Source: Frateuria edaphi
GTDB taxonomy: Bacteria > Pseudomonadota > Gammaproteobacteria > Xanthomonadales > Rhodanobacteraceae
DNA length: 64,000 bases
Direction of reading: 5' to 3'
NCBI RefSeq assembly: GCF_021117405.1
Contig: NZ_CP088251.1
Location: 1,984,001-2,048,000, forward strand
In this document: one piece after another, positions 35,469 to 45,953 of the stretch
Layout: the number at the start of each line of letters is the position of its first letter
Position numbering within the stretch: the stretch's first letter is position 1
Notes under the pieces: model-generated
Seen by the model: the letters and a program-made list of their open reading frames with translations, nothing else
Told to the model about the DNA's origin: nothing
Databases searched by the model: none
Translations under genes and position numbers: made by a program

Positions 35469-35670
35469 GCTCTCCGGCCCGTGTGTGATGCGGTTCCCAA
35501 CCGCCAGGGGGCGCCTGCAGGGCCATTCGGCACTTTCTGCCAACGGCGTCAAGGATTCGTCACAGCGGCCTTCTGTCGAGCTTGCTCAGGCATGTGACGA
35601 TCGCGCATTTTTGCCGTGAGCTTCGCGTGACGAAGTCTTTTCCCGACAAAGACCCGAGACCTGCCTAAAA
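35469..35670 (+). promoter_or_regulatory. Conserved leader of beta-helix gene, copy 2
   Basis: It matches 18816-19017 almost throughout, with small differences. The stretches nearest the ATG (GAGCTTCGCGTGACGAAGT and GAGACCTGCCTAAAAATG) are identical. Conservation of non-coding DNA as strong as this between paralogues implies a shared regulator, RNA structure or recent duplication. Confidence 0.6.
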
Positions 35671-36855
35671 ATGAACGTTTCCCTTAAGAACCAAACGCTT
35701 GCGGCGGCCGCTCGCACCTCCGTCACCACGAAGCGCCTCGTGAAGAAGCCGTTGATGCTTGCGTTCGCCGCGCTGGCCCTTTCCGCCGTCGCCGCGCCCT
35801 CGTTCGCCGCCGACTGGTGGACTGCCATGCCCAAGCCGGTCATCGGCCAGACCGCGACCATCGACGTGCGTACCACCGGCGCCCTGGGCAACGGCGTGCA
35901 TGACGACACCGCCGCCATCCAGGCCGCGATCAACGCGCTGCCGACCACCGGCGGCACGGTCACCATCCCGGCCGGCCATTACATGGTCAACGCCACCAAG
36001 CCCATCAAGCTGCGCTCGCACACCAGCGTCGTGATGGATCCGCTGGCCACCGTGGAAGTGATCCCGACCAGCGCCAGCCGCTACATGGTGTTCCAGATCT
36101 ACAACGTGACCGACGTGAGCATCTCGGGCGGCAACCTGATCGGTGACCGCACCAAGCACCTCGGCGACACCGGCGAGTGGGGCTACGGCATCAACATCAC
36201 GGCCGCGACCAACGTGCTCGTGCAGAAGGTCAACCTCTCCAACTTCTGGGGCGACGGCGTGTGGATCGGCGCCAAGGACGTCAACAAGGTGCACGTGCGC
36301 TCCAATTACGTGACCGTCGACGGTGTCGTGTCGAGCAACAACCGCCGCCAGGGCCTGTCGATCGGTCCGTCGCAGCACGTCTACATCGTCAACAGCACGT
36401 TCCAGGGCACCAACGGCACGCTGCCGGAAGCCGGCATCGACATCGAGCCGATGACCGAAGGCCAGACCAACGCCGTCCGCCTCGAGAACAACACCTTCGC
36501 CGACAACCACGGCAACGGCATCGAGCTGCACACCAACATTTCCGACATCGCGATCGTCGGCAACACGCTGAAGGGCAACTACGGTTTCGGCGCGATGGGC
36601 ATCGGCGCCGGCTACGTGACGTTCACCGGCAACTTCGCGACCCAGAACGGCCTGGCGGGCGTGCGCCCGAGCGGCAAGTCGCACGACTGGCTGATTACCG
36701 GCAACACGCTCAAGTACAACAGCACCCGCTACATGTCCGCCACCAAGGAAGGCGGTTCGCTGAGCCGCGACATCCAGTTCAGCAAGGGCTGCTACAACAT
36801 TTCCGTGTACAGCAACCTCTACTCGAACACGAAGTACGACACCTACACCCGTTAA
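35671..36855 (+). CDS. Secreted right-handed beta-helix protein (pectate-lyase-like), copy 2
   Basis: The 394-aa paralogue of 19018-20199 is identical at most positions, including the signal-peptide core (KKPLMLAFAALALSAVAAPS) and the LGNGVHDDTAAIQAA motif. Differences are concentrated in exposed strands: VTDVSISGG against ATDVRVVGG, TFADNHGNGIELH against TFAGNNGNGIEMH, and a C-terminal FSKGCYNISVYSN against FGANVYNIKVSNN. This fits divergence in a ligand-binding face. It is exported and probably extracellular. Confidence 0.85.
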   Translation: MNVSLKNQTLAAAARTSVTTKRLVKKPLMLAFAALALSAVAAPSFAADWWTAMPKPVIGQTATIDVRTTGALGNGVHDDTAAIQAAINALPTTGGTVTIPAGHYMVNATKPIKLRSHTSVVMDPLATVEVIPTSASRYMVFQIYNVTDVSISGGNLIGDRTKHLGDTGEWGYGINITAATNVLVQKVNLSNFWGDGVWIGAKDVNKVHVRSNYVTVDGVVSSNNRRQGLSIGPSQHVYIVNSTFQGTNGTLPEAGIDIEPMTEGQTNAVRLENNTFADNHGNGIELHTNISDIAIVGNTLKGNYGFGAMGIGAGYVTFTGNFATQNGLAGVRPSGKSHDWLITGNTLKYNSTRYMSATKEGGSLSRDIQFSKGCYNISVYSNLYSNTKYDTYTR

Positions 36856-36878
36856 GCATCACCCGCTGTGTACTCCCA

Positions 36879-36908
36879 GGGGCAGCCTTACGGCTGCCCC
36901 TCTTTTTT
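36879..36908 (+). terminator. Rho-independent terminator of beta-helix gene 2
   Basis: The stem GGGGCAGCC / GGCTGCCCC with a TTAC loop is followed by TCTTTTTT. The stem is identical to that after copy 1. Confidence 0.95.
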
Positions 36909-37125
36909 GCTCGGGGATACAGCGTCGCTGTCGATGAAAAGAGGAGGCGTTTTTCCCGACTCCCCAATGCCATCGCAGACATCGAAAGCGCCGGCAAACG
37001 CACACCTGATCGCTGGGAAAGACGGAATGCGTCCGAACGGCGCGTCAATTGAGGTTCACCCTGTCGTGCGCCGTGGAAACCCGGATCCGCTACGCATGCG
37101 CTTACGAGGTCATGCAACCGCAGCC

Positions 37126-37942
37126 TTACATCGGAGGCATCGCCGCAGGCGTCCCATCAGACCAGGTGGCGACGCCGACCAGCAGAACCGACAGCGGCGG
37201 CAACCTGGCGGCATCGACTTGATGAGCCGGCGTGTAATACCAGTAGTTCCCGCCAAAAACAGGCGAACCGGACGCGTTGGCGCCCCAGTCATCGCCATCC
37301 TTCAATGGCACGTAGAACATGACGTGGGCCATGTCATGGCCGCTCTCGTCGGAAAGATAGGATGACTTCGACATCATGTAGCACGTGGCGCCTGTGCCCA
37401 GCGGCGGGATTTGCCCGGTGCGAAGGCCAACCTTGATGCGGTCGGCGATGTCGGCGTCGGAGTGGCCTGCGAGGGTCATCGCCGTGCGGAGCTTGGCGAT
37501 CGGCGTCATGCTGCGCGCGGCCTGCGGGTTGTCGCACCCGGCGGCGCGGATTTTCGTATTCCATCGCTCAGGCCAGTCCGGAGCACCGCTGAAACCCCGG
37601 GCTACCCCAGACGAATCCGTTGGTGCCGGTGACCGCCGTTTCATAGCCGGTGGGTGTCAGCACCAGGACCGTCGCATCCCTGGAAATGGAAGCGGGTGCG
37701 GCGCTCCGGGCCAAAGCGATTTCCTCGCCGCGCTCCATCAGGTAGGCCTTGACGGGGCCCATGCGGGGATAGGATCCGGTCGCCTGTGCAACGGCACCGA
37801 GCAGGGCGAAGGCGACCAGCGCGACGCGAGCGATCCGCCTGGCGGCAAGCCCTCCCGTGGAGCCCCTTCTCTCCAGCCTCCGAACGGCCAGGCGGGAGCC
37901 GCATTCCTCGCTTCCGGACGTCCTTGCGATAGTGATGAACAT
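37126..37942 (-). pseudogene. Secreted conserved hypothetical protein, frame-disrupted
   Basis: The ATG at 37942 (GGAGAG upstream) starts a signal-bearing chain. AYLMERGEEIALARSAAP, ISRDATVLVLTPTGYETAV and GTNGFV are typical of a widespread exported family of unknown function. The frame then runs into nonsense and stops at 37568. The rest of the protein (ARGFSGAPDWPERWNTKIR, TCYMMSKSSYL, GSPVFGGNYWYYTP) is in another frame and ends at 37126. Removing one base from the CCCC run at 37605-37608 rejoins the frames. Real inactivation or homopolymer error cannot be told apart here. Confidence 0.75.
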
Positions 37943-38240
37943 GCGTTGCTCTCCAGGTGGCGCCGTCTTCTCGGCTCGATTCGTGGTCTTGGGTGCGCGG
38001 CATCTCGACCACGCATGGGAACGACGAAAGTGGATCGTCCGAAATCGACATCAACCGGATTTTCATTCGATGGCACGGGCCGAAGCGGCTGCGACCCGAT
38101 GCCTCGGGTTCTCCGGTGCGCCATCGGTCTTGACAGGCGCCCCGCCCCCTATCCGATGTGACCTCCAGATTCACCTGCTTCGGTCGATAACCCCAGCGAA
38201 AAGGTGGAAAGGATGCGCGTCCAGGAGGCGCCATGACTTC

Positions 38241-39350
38241 ATGAGCGCGCATTCCAGAGTGCTCGATGTTCTGGGCGGCCGGGACCCGCGACGGCGACTG
38301 CGGCTCGTCCAGTGGCTGATCGCCAGCGCAGTCTATGTCGGGGCCGCCACGCTGCTGATCACCGGCGTGGGCCAGGGCTGGATGAACACGTCCGCGCTCA
38401 TGCTCTGGCTCGGCTTCGTTCTCGCAGTACTGGTTGTCGGTTACGCGGCCTTGCGCAGCGGCTGGACCGAACGTTTCCGCGACCCCTCGGTAACGGTCTG
38501 GCAGCTTTCGATGGGCGTGATCGCCGTGAACTGGGGCTACCTGATCTGCGGTCCGATGCGCACATCGGCGCTGTTTCCGATCATGGTGATCTTCGCCTTC
38601 GGCGCGTTCACGCTGCGGTGGCGCGAGATCGCCTGGGTGACCGTGCTGGCGGTATCCAGCCTGGTCGCGGCGGTGGCGGCGCGCGCGCTCTACCCCCAGT
38701 GGGTGCCGGCACAGGGCGAGGTGGCACCGCTGCGCGTGGACATCAACAACGTTCTGATGCTGATCGTGGTGTTACCGGCGCTGGCGGTGATCGCCGCGCG
38801 CCTTTCAAACCTGCGGCAGAAGCTGCGGGACCAGCGCGAGGCCCTGTCGCGCGCGCTGGCCGAAGTGGAGCGATTGGCCGTCAGCGACGAGCTCACCGGC
38901 ATCGCCAACCGCCGGTCCATGCGCAGCCTGCTCGAACACCATGTCGCACTGTCGGCCCGCCACGTCATGCCGTTCTGCGTTGCCATTCTCGACATCGATC
39001 ACTTCAAGACCGTCAACGACGAGCTGGGGCACGCGGCCGGCGACGAGGTGTTGAAAGCGTTCGCGCGGCGCGCGTCCGAAACACTGCGCAGCTCCGACGT
39101 GCTCGGGCGCTGGGGAGGCGAGGAGTTTGTGCTGGTGATGCCCTGCGACCTCGAGGCGGCTCGCCGCGTACTCGAGCGCACCCACCGCGCGGTCTTCAGC
39201 AGCTGCTACCCGTCGCGGCCGATCACCTTTTCCGCTGGCGTCGCTCAACATCATCCCGAAGAGAGCGCCGACCACTTGCTGTCACGCGCAGACCTGGCCC
39301 TGTACCGGGCCAAGCGCTCCGGCCGGAATCGTTACGTTGAAGCGGGCTGA
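38241..39350 (+). CDS. Membrane-bound diguanylate cyclase (GGDEF)
   Basis: The product is 369 aa from the ATG at 38241; AGGAGG lies 12 bases upstream. Six hydrophobic segments fill residues about 20-190 without a recognised sensor domain. A helical linker (RLSNLRQKLRDQREALSRAL) follows, then a GGDEF domain with DELTGIANRRSM, ILDIDHFKTVNDELGH and active-site GRWGGEEF near residue 294. The inhibitory RxxD site is not obvious. It should make c-di-GMP in response to a membrane-perceived cue. Confidence 0.9.
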   Translation: MSAHSRVLDVLGGRDPRRRLRLVQWLIASAVYVGAATLLITGVGQGWMNTSALMLWLGFVLAVLVVGYAALRSGWTERFRDPSVTVWQLSMGVIAVNWGYLICGPMRTSALFPIMVIFAFGAFTLRWREIAWVTVLAVSSLVAAVAARALYPQWVPAQGEVAPLRVDINNVLMLIVVLPALAVIAARLSNLRQKLRDQREALSRALAEVERLAVSDELTGIANRRSMRSLLEHHVALSARHVMPFCVAILDIDHFKTVNDELGHAAGDEVLKAFARRASETLRSSDVLGRWGGEEFVLVMPCDLEAARRVLERTHRAVFSSCYPSRPITFSAGVAQHHPEESADHLLSRADLALYRAKRSGRNRYVEAG

Positions 39351-39459
39351 GTCAGCGGGTCACGGCAGCACAACCGACCGTGAAGCGCGCACTGCTTCCG
39401 CTGTCCCATCGGGTCCATCACGCGACCCACGGCAGCCTGACACTGAGAAAAGCGGCCTG

Positions 39460-40169
39460 TCAGCGTACCGCGGCGGGAGTCAGTCCCCCGAAAACAAGCC
39501 AGAGTCCCATCGTCAGCTCGAACAGGAAGATGGGGCCGCCGAATATCGCCACGCCGACGAACCGCTCGAGTTCGGGAAATACGATGAACGCGAACGCGCA
39601 TGCGCCCATCAAGAAGGACGCAGCCACGCCCCAGGCAGCCAGCATTCGCGGGATAAAACGGGATTGGAACCACAGCCAGCAGAAGGCGGCACTTCGAAGC
39701 CGGCCAGCACCAGGCCAACGCCGTACGCGTCGCCATGGGCACCGGCGGACAGGCGCGCCAACGCCTGCAACTGACCGGCGTCGAACGCATGCAGGTAGTC
39801 GCCGCAACCCAAGATTCCCAGAACGCCGAAGTCACTGAGCGTGACCGCCATCAGGACCGAGGTCTCCACCAGGCCCCAGCCCGCAGCCACCAGGGCGATG
39901 CCGCGATGGATCGGCTTCAGGACAATGTACAGGGCGGCGATGAGGACGACATCCACCGAGAAAACCGTGAGGTTGCTGGCGATCCCCAAGCGAAAGAGGC
40001 GTTCGTGCGCCACGATGTTTTTAGCCGTCTCCGCGGCGTTCCCCAGAACCACGAGCTGGCCGCGGGAAAAGAACTCCGCAAAAATCGCCGGCGGCAGGGC
40101 AAGCAGGTATGCGAGCCCCACCACTTTCGCGGCTTTGCGCTGCGATTCGTCGATGGTGCCGATCATCAT
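39460..40169 (-). pseudogene. DUF4386 membrane protein, copy 2, frame-disrupted
   Basis: The ATG at 40169 (GAGGGGAAG upstream) opens a normal DUF4386 start (AAKVVGLAYLLALPPAIFAE, FRLGIASNLTVFSVDVVLI, GDAYGVGLVLAGFEV). The frame then fails, ending at 39609. The missing helices (FCWLWFQSRFIPRMLAAWGV, GGPIFLFELTMGLWLVFGG) continue in another frame to 39460. One extra C in the GCCTTC near 39685 would restore a protein of about 236 aa. Membrane location as for copy 1. Confidence 0.8.
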
Positions 40170-40345
40170 TGCTTCCCCTCAAGGCAGCGCCGTACCGCTC
40201 CGGCTCGGCAGCTCCATCACCCTGTACGCTGCCATCGATTCGCAGCCTCGACCTTGGCGGTCGCGCGGGACCGGAACCATGCGAGGCTGAAGGGACGGCG
40301 GCAATTGCCGGAATTCAATCGCCTCCGTCCCCTCGTCCGTCCTCT

Positions 40346-40780
40346 TCAGGCACGAACGAGCCAGATGCCGATGAGCGCCGCGAGTGATACCAGGACGAGG
40401 AAACCGTTGACGCTTACCAGAAGCGAAGGCGGTAGCCGGCGGATATCGGGACGAGGTGGCGGTGCCCCGGGGTCAAGCTCGCGCCACACGCCTGCAAGGA
40501 AGCAGAAGGCGCTGAACAGGATCAGCACCGAACCCGTCGCGCTGGCCAGCCACGGATCCACCACGTCCTTCAGTAGTGCCTTCGCGCCAACACCCGCAGC
40601 CAGGGCCGAGAGACCGGTACGGACCCACGCCGCATAGGTCCGCTCGGCAGCAAATATCGTGCGGTCGGCTGCAAGCTCGGTTCGACGGTCCGCGCTGTCG
40701 GTCTGCTGCACCGCGCTGTCTTTCAACTTGCTCGCGCTCGCGACAAGTTTGGCATTGCCTGCTCGTCGGCTATCTGTCAT
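40346..40780 (-). CDS. DUF202 small membrane protein
   Basis: 144 aa from the ATG at 40780; a GTG at 40819 is a weaker alternative. The family core RTELAADRTIFAAERTYAAW is followed by three membrane helices (TGLSALAAGVGAKALL, SVLILFSAFCFLAGVW, LLVSVNGFLVLVSLAALIGI). DUF202/YidH-type proteins are inner-membrane proteins of unknown role. The N-terminal 50 residues are charged and Ser/Ala-rich. Confidence 0.85.
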   Translation of the reverse strand: MTDSRRAGNAKLVASASKLKDSAVQQTDSADRRTELAADRTIFAAERTYAAWVRTGLSALAAGVGAKALLKDVVDPWLASATGSVLILFSAFCFLAGVWRELDPGAPPPRPDIRRLPPSLLVSVNGFLVLVSLAALIGIWLVRA

Positions 40781-41082
40781 GTCGCGTTGCTCGCCGTGAT
40801 TCGATCGACCGAGAGCCACCTTCGTGAACCAGGAACCGTAGTCAGGAAGTGAACCTCACGCGCCCGTGTGGCAGTGGGATCATGCGCACCTTGCAAAAGG
40901 ACTGCGTAGCTCGGGGTCTCCGACACATGTCCCCTTCTCCGACACGGGGAAAAATGAAGCCGACCGCTCTATCGCTTCTTCTCCATCGCCCACTCTGAGC
41001 CCTGTTTCCGATCGTCCCGTCACACCATCACCGCAGCCCGACACTAAGATGTTCCCGGTCGTTCGAAGAAGGAAACGGGCAG
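40781..41082 (+). other. 302-bp divergent intergenic region
   Basis: It separates the DUF202 gene (minus) from the sugar dehydrogenase gene (plus). A block ACGGGGAAAAATGAAG near 40945 resembles the loop and right arm of the family A repeats, but no matching left arm was found. Nothing else is seen. Confidence 0.4.
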
Positions 41083-42303
41083 ATGATGAAGCTGGCAACC
41101 GGGGGCATTCTTGCGGCCCTGCTGACGTGCGCCGTCCATGCGCAGACCAACGCGGGGGAACAGGAAACCGATCCCGGCCTGCCCTTCACCATGACGAAGG
41201 TGGCGAGCTTCGATCTACCCTGGCGCATCGCGTTCCTGCCCGATGGCCGCATGCTGGTGACCGAGAAGGTCGGCCGCGTCGACCTGGTTACCCCGCAAGG
41301 CGCCAAGACCGAGATCGCAGGCGTCCCGCCCTCCTATGTGGAAGGTCAGAACGGCATGCTGGGCGTCTTCCTCTCGCCCCATTACGCCACCGACCACAAT
41401 GTCTACCTCACCTATGTCGCCCCGGGCGAGTATGGCGGCGGCCTGACGCTGGGCCGCGGGCAGCTCGTGCTCGATGGCAAGCAGCCTCGCCTCGACGGCT
41501 TCAAGGTGCTGTGGCGACAGATGCCGACCGGCAAGGGCGGCCAGGCCGGCGCCCAGATCGCCTTCTCGCCGGATGGCAAATATCTCTTCCTCACCGTGGG
41601 CGACCGCCAGCGCTTCACACCCGCGCAGGATCCCGACCAGCCGGCAGGCAAGATCCTGCGACTGACGCTGGACGGCAAGCCCGCGCCCGGCAACCCGTGG
41701 GCAGGCAAGGTCGGTGCGCGCACCATTCCGTTGATTGACCCTGCCGAGGACACGGAGAAGGCCAAGACCGCGCCGGTGGTCAGCACCTATACCTTCCCCG
41801 GGCCCAACCTGACGCCGGCCGAAACCTGGGCCACCGGTGTCCGCACACCGTATGGCCTCGCCTTCGCACCCGACGGCCGGTTGTGGGAAGTCGAGCATGG
41901 CCCGCGCGGCGGCGACGAACTCAACCTGATCCAGCGTGGCAAGAACTACGGCTGGCCGCTGGTCTCCTATGGCGTCAACTACAACGGCGTGCCCATCCCC
42001 AACCCTGACACGCGCCCCGACCTCGCCAAGCCGGTGATCTACTGGGTGCCGGTGATCGCACCGGGCAACCTGATGTTCTACAAGGGCAACGTTTTCCCGC
42101 ACTGGAAAGGTAGCGCCTTGATCAGCGGACTTGCCGCCGAGACCATCGTTCGCGTCACGTTCGACGGCAAGGGCGGAGCCACCGCCGTCCAGCGCTGGAA
42201 CATCGGCAAACGCGTCCGCGATATCGAAGAAGCGCCGGACGGCACGCTCTGGATGCTGGAAGATGCCGCACCGGGTGGGCTGTACCACCTCACGCCGAAA
42301 TAA
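41083..42303 (+). CDS. PQQ-dependent soluble sugar (aldose) dehydrogenase
   Basis: The product is 406 aa with a signal peptide (MMKLATGGILAALLTCAVHA). It is a six-bladed GDH-B/YliI-type propeller: FDLPWRIAFLPDGRMLVTEK at the N-terminus, GQNGMLGVFLSPHYATDHNV, GGQAGAQIAFSPDGKYLF, GVRTPYGLAFAPDGRLWEVE, HGPRGGDELNLIQRGKNYGW and IGKRVRDIEEAPDGTLWML. Such enzymes oxidise aldoses in the periplasm with PQQ and calcium. A family A repeat with a T-run follows and can serve as terminator. Confidence 0.92.
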   Translation: MMKLATGGILAALLTCAVHAQTNAGEQETDPGLPFTMTKVASFDLPWRIAFLPDGRMLVTEKVGRVDLVTPQGAKTEIAGVPPSYVEGQNGMLGVFLSPHYATDHNVYLTYVAPGEYGGGLTLGRGQLVLDGKQPRLDGFKVLWRQMPTGKGGQAGAQIAFSPDGKYLFLTVGDRQRFTPAQDPDQPAGKILRLTLDGKPAPGNPWAGKVGARTIPLIDPAEDTEKAKTAPVVSTYTFPGPNLTPAETWATGVRTPYGLAFAPDGRLWEVEHGPRGGDELNLIQRGKNYGWPLVSYGVNYNGVPIPNPDTRPDLAKPVIYWVPVIAPGNLMFYKGNVFPHWKGSALISGLAAETIVRVTFDGKGGATAVQRWNIGKRVRDIEEAPDGTLWMLEDAAPGGLYHLTPK

Positions 42304-42325
42304 ATCGGCAGCTCAGATCAAACAA

Positions 42326-42375
42326 GGGGCCAGGTCCATTTACCGATACGGGAAAATGGACCTGACCCTTTTTTT
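42326..42375. repeat. REP-like inverted repeat, family A, copy 1
   Basis: The arms GGGCCAGGTCCATTT (42327-42341) and AAATGGACCTGACCC (42354-42368) pair with one mismatch around a 12-bp loop and are followed by a T-run. It lies between the convergent sugar dehydrogenase and LysR genes and probably terminates the former. Confidence 0.75.
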
Positions 42376-42381
42376 GCATAG

Positions 42382-43308
42382 CTACCTCCGCCCCCTTGGT
42401 TCCCCGCCACCGGATGCCTCCGCCCGCTCGCGTACCAGGTCAATCAGTGCGCGCAGGCCGGCCGGCACGTGGCGATGGCCCGGGTAATAAAGACGCAGGC
42501 CGGGGAACGGCGGGCACCAGTCCTGCAGTACCGGGATGAGTTCGCCGCGCGCCAGCTCGTCGCGGATGTGCCACTCGGACAGGAACGCCAGGCCCATGCC
42601 GGCGCGCGCGGCCTGGCGCATCAGCAGCGGATCGTCCAGCAGGACGCGGCCCGGCACGTCCACCGTGACCGACTCGCCGCGACGCTCCAGCTCCCAGTGA
42701 TGCAGCCCGCCGTGCGACAGCCGCATGCGCACCGCCTGATGGCCGGCCAGGTCCGCAGGCGACTGCGGTACGCCGTGCGCGGCCAGGTACGCGGGCGAGC
42801 CCACCACCACCATGCGCAGGTCCGGGCTCAGCGGCACGGCCACCATGTCCTGCGGCACGCTCTCGGCCAGCCGGATGCCGGCGTCGAAACCCAGCGCCAC
42901 GATATCCACCAGCTTCGCCTCGCTCACGATGTCCACCTTCATCTGCGGATGGCGCTGCAGGAATTCGACGATCAACGTGTCGAAGATCATCTGCGCCGCG
43001 CCCGCCGAGGTGTTCAGCCGCAACGTCCCCGAAGGCATGGAAGGATCGCCATGGATCTCCTCCGACGCTCGGCGGATCTCCGTGACCGCCGGCTCGATGC
43101 GCGCCACGTAGCGCTGCCCCGCCTCGGTCAGCGCAACGCTGCGCGTGGTGCGGTTGAACAGCCGCGACGCCAGGCGCGCCTCCAGCCCGGCGACTGCATT
43201 GCTCACCGCGGAGGTGGACATGCCCAGCTCCTTCGCCGCCGCGCGGAAGCTGCCGCGGCGGGCCACCGCCAGCACGGCGTCGAGTTCGGTCAGGCCGGAG
43301 CGGTGCAT
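42382..43308 (-). CDS. LysR-family transcriptional regulator 1
   Basis: The product is 308 aa. The N-terminal HTH ([55 protein letters not shown]) is followed by the ligand-binding domain typical of the CrgA/YhjC-like group ([20 protein letters not shown]). It is divergent from the aldehyde dehydrogenase gene with 115 bp between the starts, the normal geometry for control of that gene. Confidence 0.92.
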   Translation of the reverse strand: MHRSGLTELDAVLAVARRGSFRAAAKELGMSTSAVSNAVAGLEARLASRLFNRTTRSVALTEAGQRYVARIEPAVTEIRRASEEIHGDPSMPSGTLRLNTSAGAAQMIFDTLIVEFLQRHPQMKVDIVSEAKLVDIVALGFDAGIRLAESVPQDMVAVPLSPDLRMVVVGSPAYLAAHGVPQSPADLAGHQAVRMRLSHGGLHHWELERRGESVTVDVPGRVLLDDPLLMRQAARAGMGLAFLSEWHIRDELARGELIPVLQDWCPPFPGLRLYYPGHRHVPAGLRALIDLVRERAEASGGGEPRGRR

Positions 43309-43423
43309 GCGGATTGTCCCGATAATGAGGATGCCCCTTGCACCATACACCGGCTTATCGCAACGGTGCCGCGCGCCCACACTGCTCCTCGACCCGCCCC
43401 CCCTGCCCTTCGAGGACACTCCC

Positions 43424-44842
43424 ATGCAACGCATCGAGCACATCTACATCAACGGCGCCTTCGTCACCCCGCACGGCAGCGAATGGTTCGACCTGTTTAA
43501 CCCTGCCACCGAAGAGGTCATCGGCCAGGTGCGCCTGGGCGACGCCGACGATGCGCGACTTGCCATCGCCGCGGCCAAGGCCGCCTTCCCCGCGTTCTCG
43601 CGCACCAGCCGCGAGCAGCGCATGGCCATGCTGCAGCGGATGGAGGCGGCGATGGCCGCGCGCGAGGACGAGCTGTTCGAAGCCATCGTCACCGAATACG
43701 GCGCGCCGGTTTCGCGCGCGCGCTGGATGGCGGCCTACAGCCACCAGGTGATCGGCGAGGCCGCGGCGACCCTGGCCGAGTACCCGTTCGAGCGCCCGGC
43801 CGGCAGCGCCCTCGTGGTGATGAAACCGCTCGGCGTGGCCGGGCTCATCACGCCATGGAACAGCAACGCCAGCTTCATCTGCGGCAAGCTCGCCGCCGCG
43901 ATGGCGGCCGGCTGCATCGCGGTGATCAAGCCCAGCGAGATGAGCGCGCTGCAAACACAGATCGTGATGGAGGCCCTGCACGAAGCCGGCCTGCCCCCCG
44001 GCGTGGCGAACATCGTCAACGGACGCGGCGACGTGGTCGGCGCGCAGATCAGCGCACATCCGGACGTGGCCAAGATCTCCTTCACCGGGTCCGGCGCCGT
44101 CGGACGCGCCATCATGCGCAGCAGTGCGGATACGCTCAAGCGCGTCACCCTGGAGCTGGGCGGCAAATCGCCCACCATCGTGCTGGACGACGCCGACCTC
44201 GCCACCGCCGTGCCCCTGGCTGTGAGCGCCGGCTTCATGAACAGCGGGCAGGCCTGCATTGCAGGCACGCGCATCCTGGTACCCGCCTCGCGGCTGGCCG
44301 AATGCGAGGCCGCCATCGTCGAGCAGGTACGCGCCACCCCCGCCGGCGATCCGCGCGACCCCGCGACCGCCATCGGCCCGATGGTCAGCGCCAGGCAGTG
44401 GCAGCGCGTGCAGGGCTACATCCGTCGCGGCATCGAGGAAGGTGCCCGCGTGCTGATCGGCGGCGAAGGTCGCCCCGATGGCATGACCCGCGGCTGGCTG
44501 GTCAAGCCCACCGTGTTTACCGACGCGCGCAACGACATGACGATCGCCCGCGAGGAGATCTTCGGTCCGGTGCTTACCCTCATCCCCTACCGGGACGAAG
44601 CCGAAGCCATCGCCATCGCCAACGACACGCCCTATGGCCTGCACGGCTACGTGCTCACCGGCGACAGCGCCCGTGGCGCCCGCGTGGCCTCGCAAATCCA
44701 GGCCGGCCGCGTGCTGGTCAACACCCTCACTCACGAACCGAAGGCGCCGTTCGGCGGGTTCAAGCAGTCGGGCATCGGGCGGGAGAACAGCCACTACGGG
44801 CTGGAGGCATATCTGGAGCCACAGGCCATCGTGGTGGGTTGA
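43424..44842 (+). CDS. NAD(P)-dependent aldehyde dehydrogenase
   Basis: The product is 472 aa, with GAGGA 7 bases before the ATG. It has full ALDH landmarks: [43 protein letters not shown], general-base glutamate in TLELGGKSP near residue 243, nucleophile cysteine in [12 protein letters not shown] near residue 279, [13 protein letters not shown] and [14 protein letters not shown]. Substrate is unknown. It is probably regulated by the divergent LysR protein. Confidence 0.93.
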   Translation: MQRIEHIYINGAFVTPHGSEWFDLFNPATEEVIGQVRLGDADDARLAIAAAKAAFPAFSRTSREQRMAMLQRMEAAMAAREDELFEAIVTEYGAPVSRARWMAAYSHQVIGEAAATLAEYPFERPAGSALVVMKPLGVAGLITPWNSNASFICGKLAAAMAAGCIAVIKPSEMSALQTQIVMEALHEAGLPPGVANIVNGRGDVVGAQISAHPDVAKISFTGSGAVGRAIMRSSADTLKRVTLELGGKSPTIVLDDADLATAVPLAVSAGFMNSGQACIAGTRILVPASRLAECEAAIVEQVRATPAGDPRDPATAIGPMVSARQWQRVQGYIRRGIEEGARVLIGGEGRPDGMTRGWLVKPTVFTDARNDMTIAREEIFGPVLTLIPYRDEAEAIAIANDTPYGLHGYVLTGDSARGARVASQIQAGRVLVNTLTHEPKAPFGGFKQSGIGRENSHYGLEAYLEPQAIVVG

Positions 44843-44913
44843 ATGTCAGGGCGGCCCGCTGCTGCTGGTCACGAGCGCCGCCGGAGCACAGCGGCTACCA
44901 GCTGCCTTGCCTC

Positions 44914-44960
44914 ACGGGTCAGGTTCATTGACCCCCACGGGAAAATGAACCTGGCCCGGT
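44914..44960. repeat. REP-like inverted repeat, family A, copy 2
   Basis: GGGTCAGGTTCATT (44916-44929) pairs with AATGAACCTGGCCC (44944-44957) around a CCCCACGGG-type loop. It lies between the convergent ALDH and SDR genes. Confidence 0.75.
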
Positions 44961-45038
44961 GGGCTAGATCGCTTTTGCGGACCCGGTCAGCTCTAGAAGT
45001 GCCAGGCAAGTGAACGTGGCCTCATGGTGGCTTGGCCG

Positions 45039-45818
45039 TCAGACCTGCGCCTGGCCTCCATCGACGAACAGCTCCACACCGGTGATGTAGCTGGCCTCGT
45101 CCGAAGCGAGGAAGGACACGGCACTGGCCACCTCCTCCGGCTTTCCACTTCGCCCCAGTGGCGTGACCGCCGCCGTATGCACTTCGAACTGCGCGATCTG
45201 TTCGTCGCTCATGCCCAGCTCGCTCTTGTAGCCCGGCGTGACCACGACGCCGGGCGCCACGATGTTCACGCGGATGCCGCTGCCCTTGAGGTCCGAGGCC
45301 CAGGTTCGGGTGAATGAACGCAGGGCCGCCTTGGTCGCGGCGTAGACGCCAAACGCTGGTACGCCCTGCTTCGACACCATCGAGCCGGTGATGACGATCG
45401 CCGCGCCGGGCTTCATCAGCGGCAGCGCCTTCTGCACGGTGAACAGCGTGCCTTTGACATTGATGTTGAAGTACTTGTCGAACTGCGCCTCGGTGATCGC
45501 GCCCAGCGGGGCGAACTCGCCGCCGCCGGCGTTGGCGAACAGGATGTCCAGGCGGCCGTGCCTCTCGCTGATGGTGGCGAAGATGCGGTCCAGGTCCGCG
45601 GCCACGGCGATGTCACCGCGGATCGGCACGACCTTCGCGCCGATCCGCGCCGCCGCGGCATCCAGTTCGGCCTGGCGGCGGCCGGTGATGTACACGGCCT
45701 CGGCGCCTTCCTGCACCAGCCGCTCCGCGGTGGCCAGGCCCAGGCCCGAGCTTCCGCCGGTGACCAGGGCGATCTTGCCGGCGTGGCGCGTGCTGTGGAT
45801 GGAGGTCGGGGTATTCAT
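45039..45818 (-). CDS. Short-chain dehydrogenase/reductase
   Basis: The product is 259 aa behind AGGAGA. Classical SDR: cofactor motif TGGSSGLG (residues 20-27), NAGGG (90s), serine in VITGSMVS, catalytic YAATK near 158-162, and [14 protein letters not shown]. The C-terminus ([18 protein letters not shown]) is complete. Substrate unknown. It is divergent from a LysR gene 135 bp away, which probably controls it. Confidence 0.93.
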   Translation of the reverse strand: MNTPTSIHSTRHAGKIALVTGGSSGLGLATAERLVQEGAEAVYITGRRQAELDAAAARIGAKVVPIRGDIAVAADLDRIFATISERHGRLDILFANAGGGEFAPLGAITEAQFDKYFNINVKGTLFTVQKALPLMKPGAAIVITGSMVSKQGVPAFGVYAATKAALRSFTRTWASDLKGSGIRVNIVAPGVVVTPGYKSELGMSDEQIAQFEVHTAAVTPLGRSGKPEEVASAVSFLASDEASYITGVELFVDGGQAQV

Positions 45819-45953
45819 GGACTCTCTCCTGGGCGACCGAATGTCGCCCTCGGGAGCAGACTATTCCTCAACGAAAAGCGGATAAATCCGGATTTCGTGG
45901 TTTCTTTATTTCCACAGGTGGATAATTACCGTCCTTCCCGTGGGACGCCGTCG

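Noticed and set aside
40920-40970. A further family A repeat before the sugar dehydrogenase gene
   Set aside because: Only a loop-and-arm-like block is present; no complementary left arm was found.
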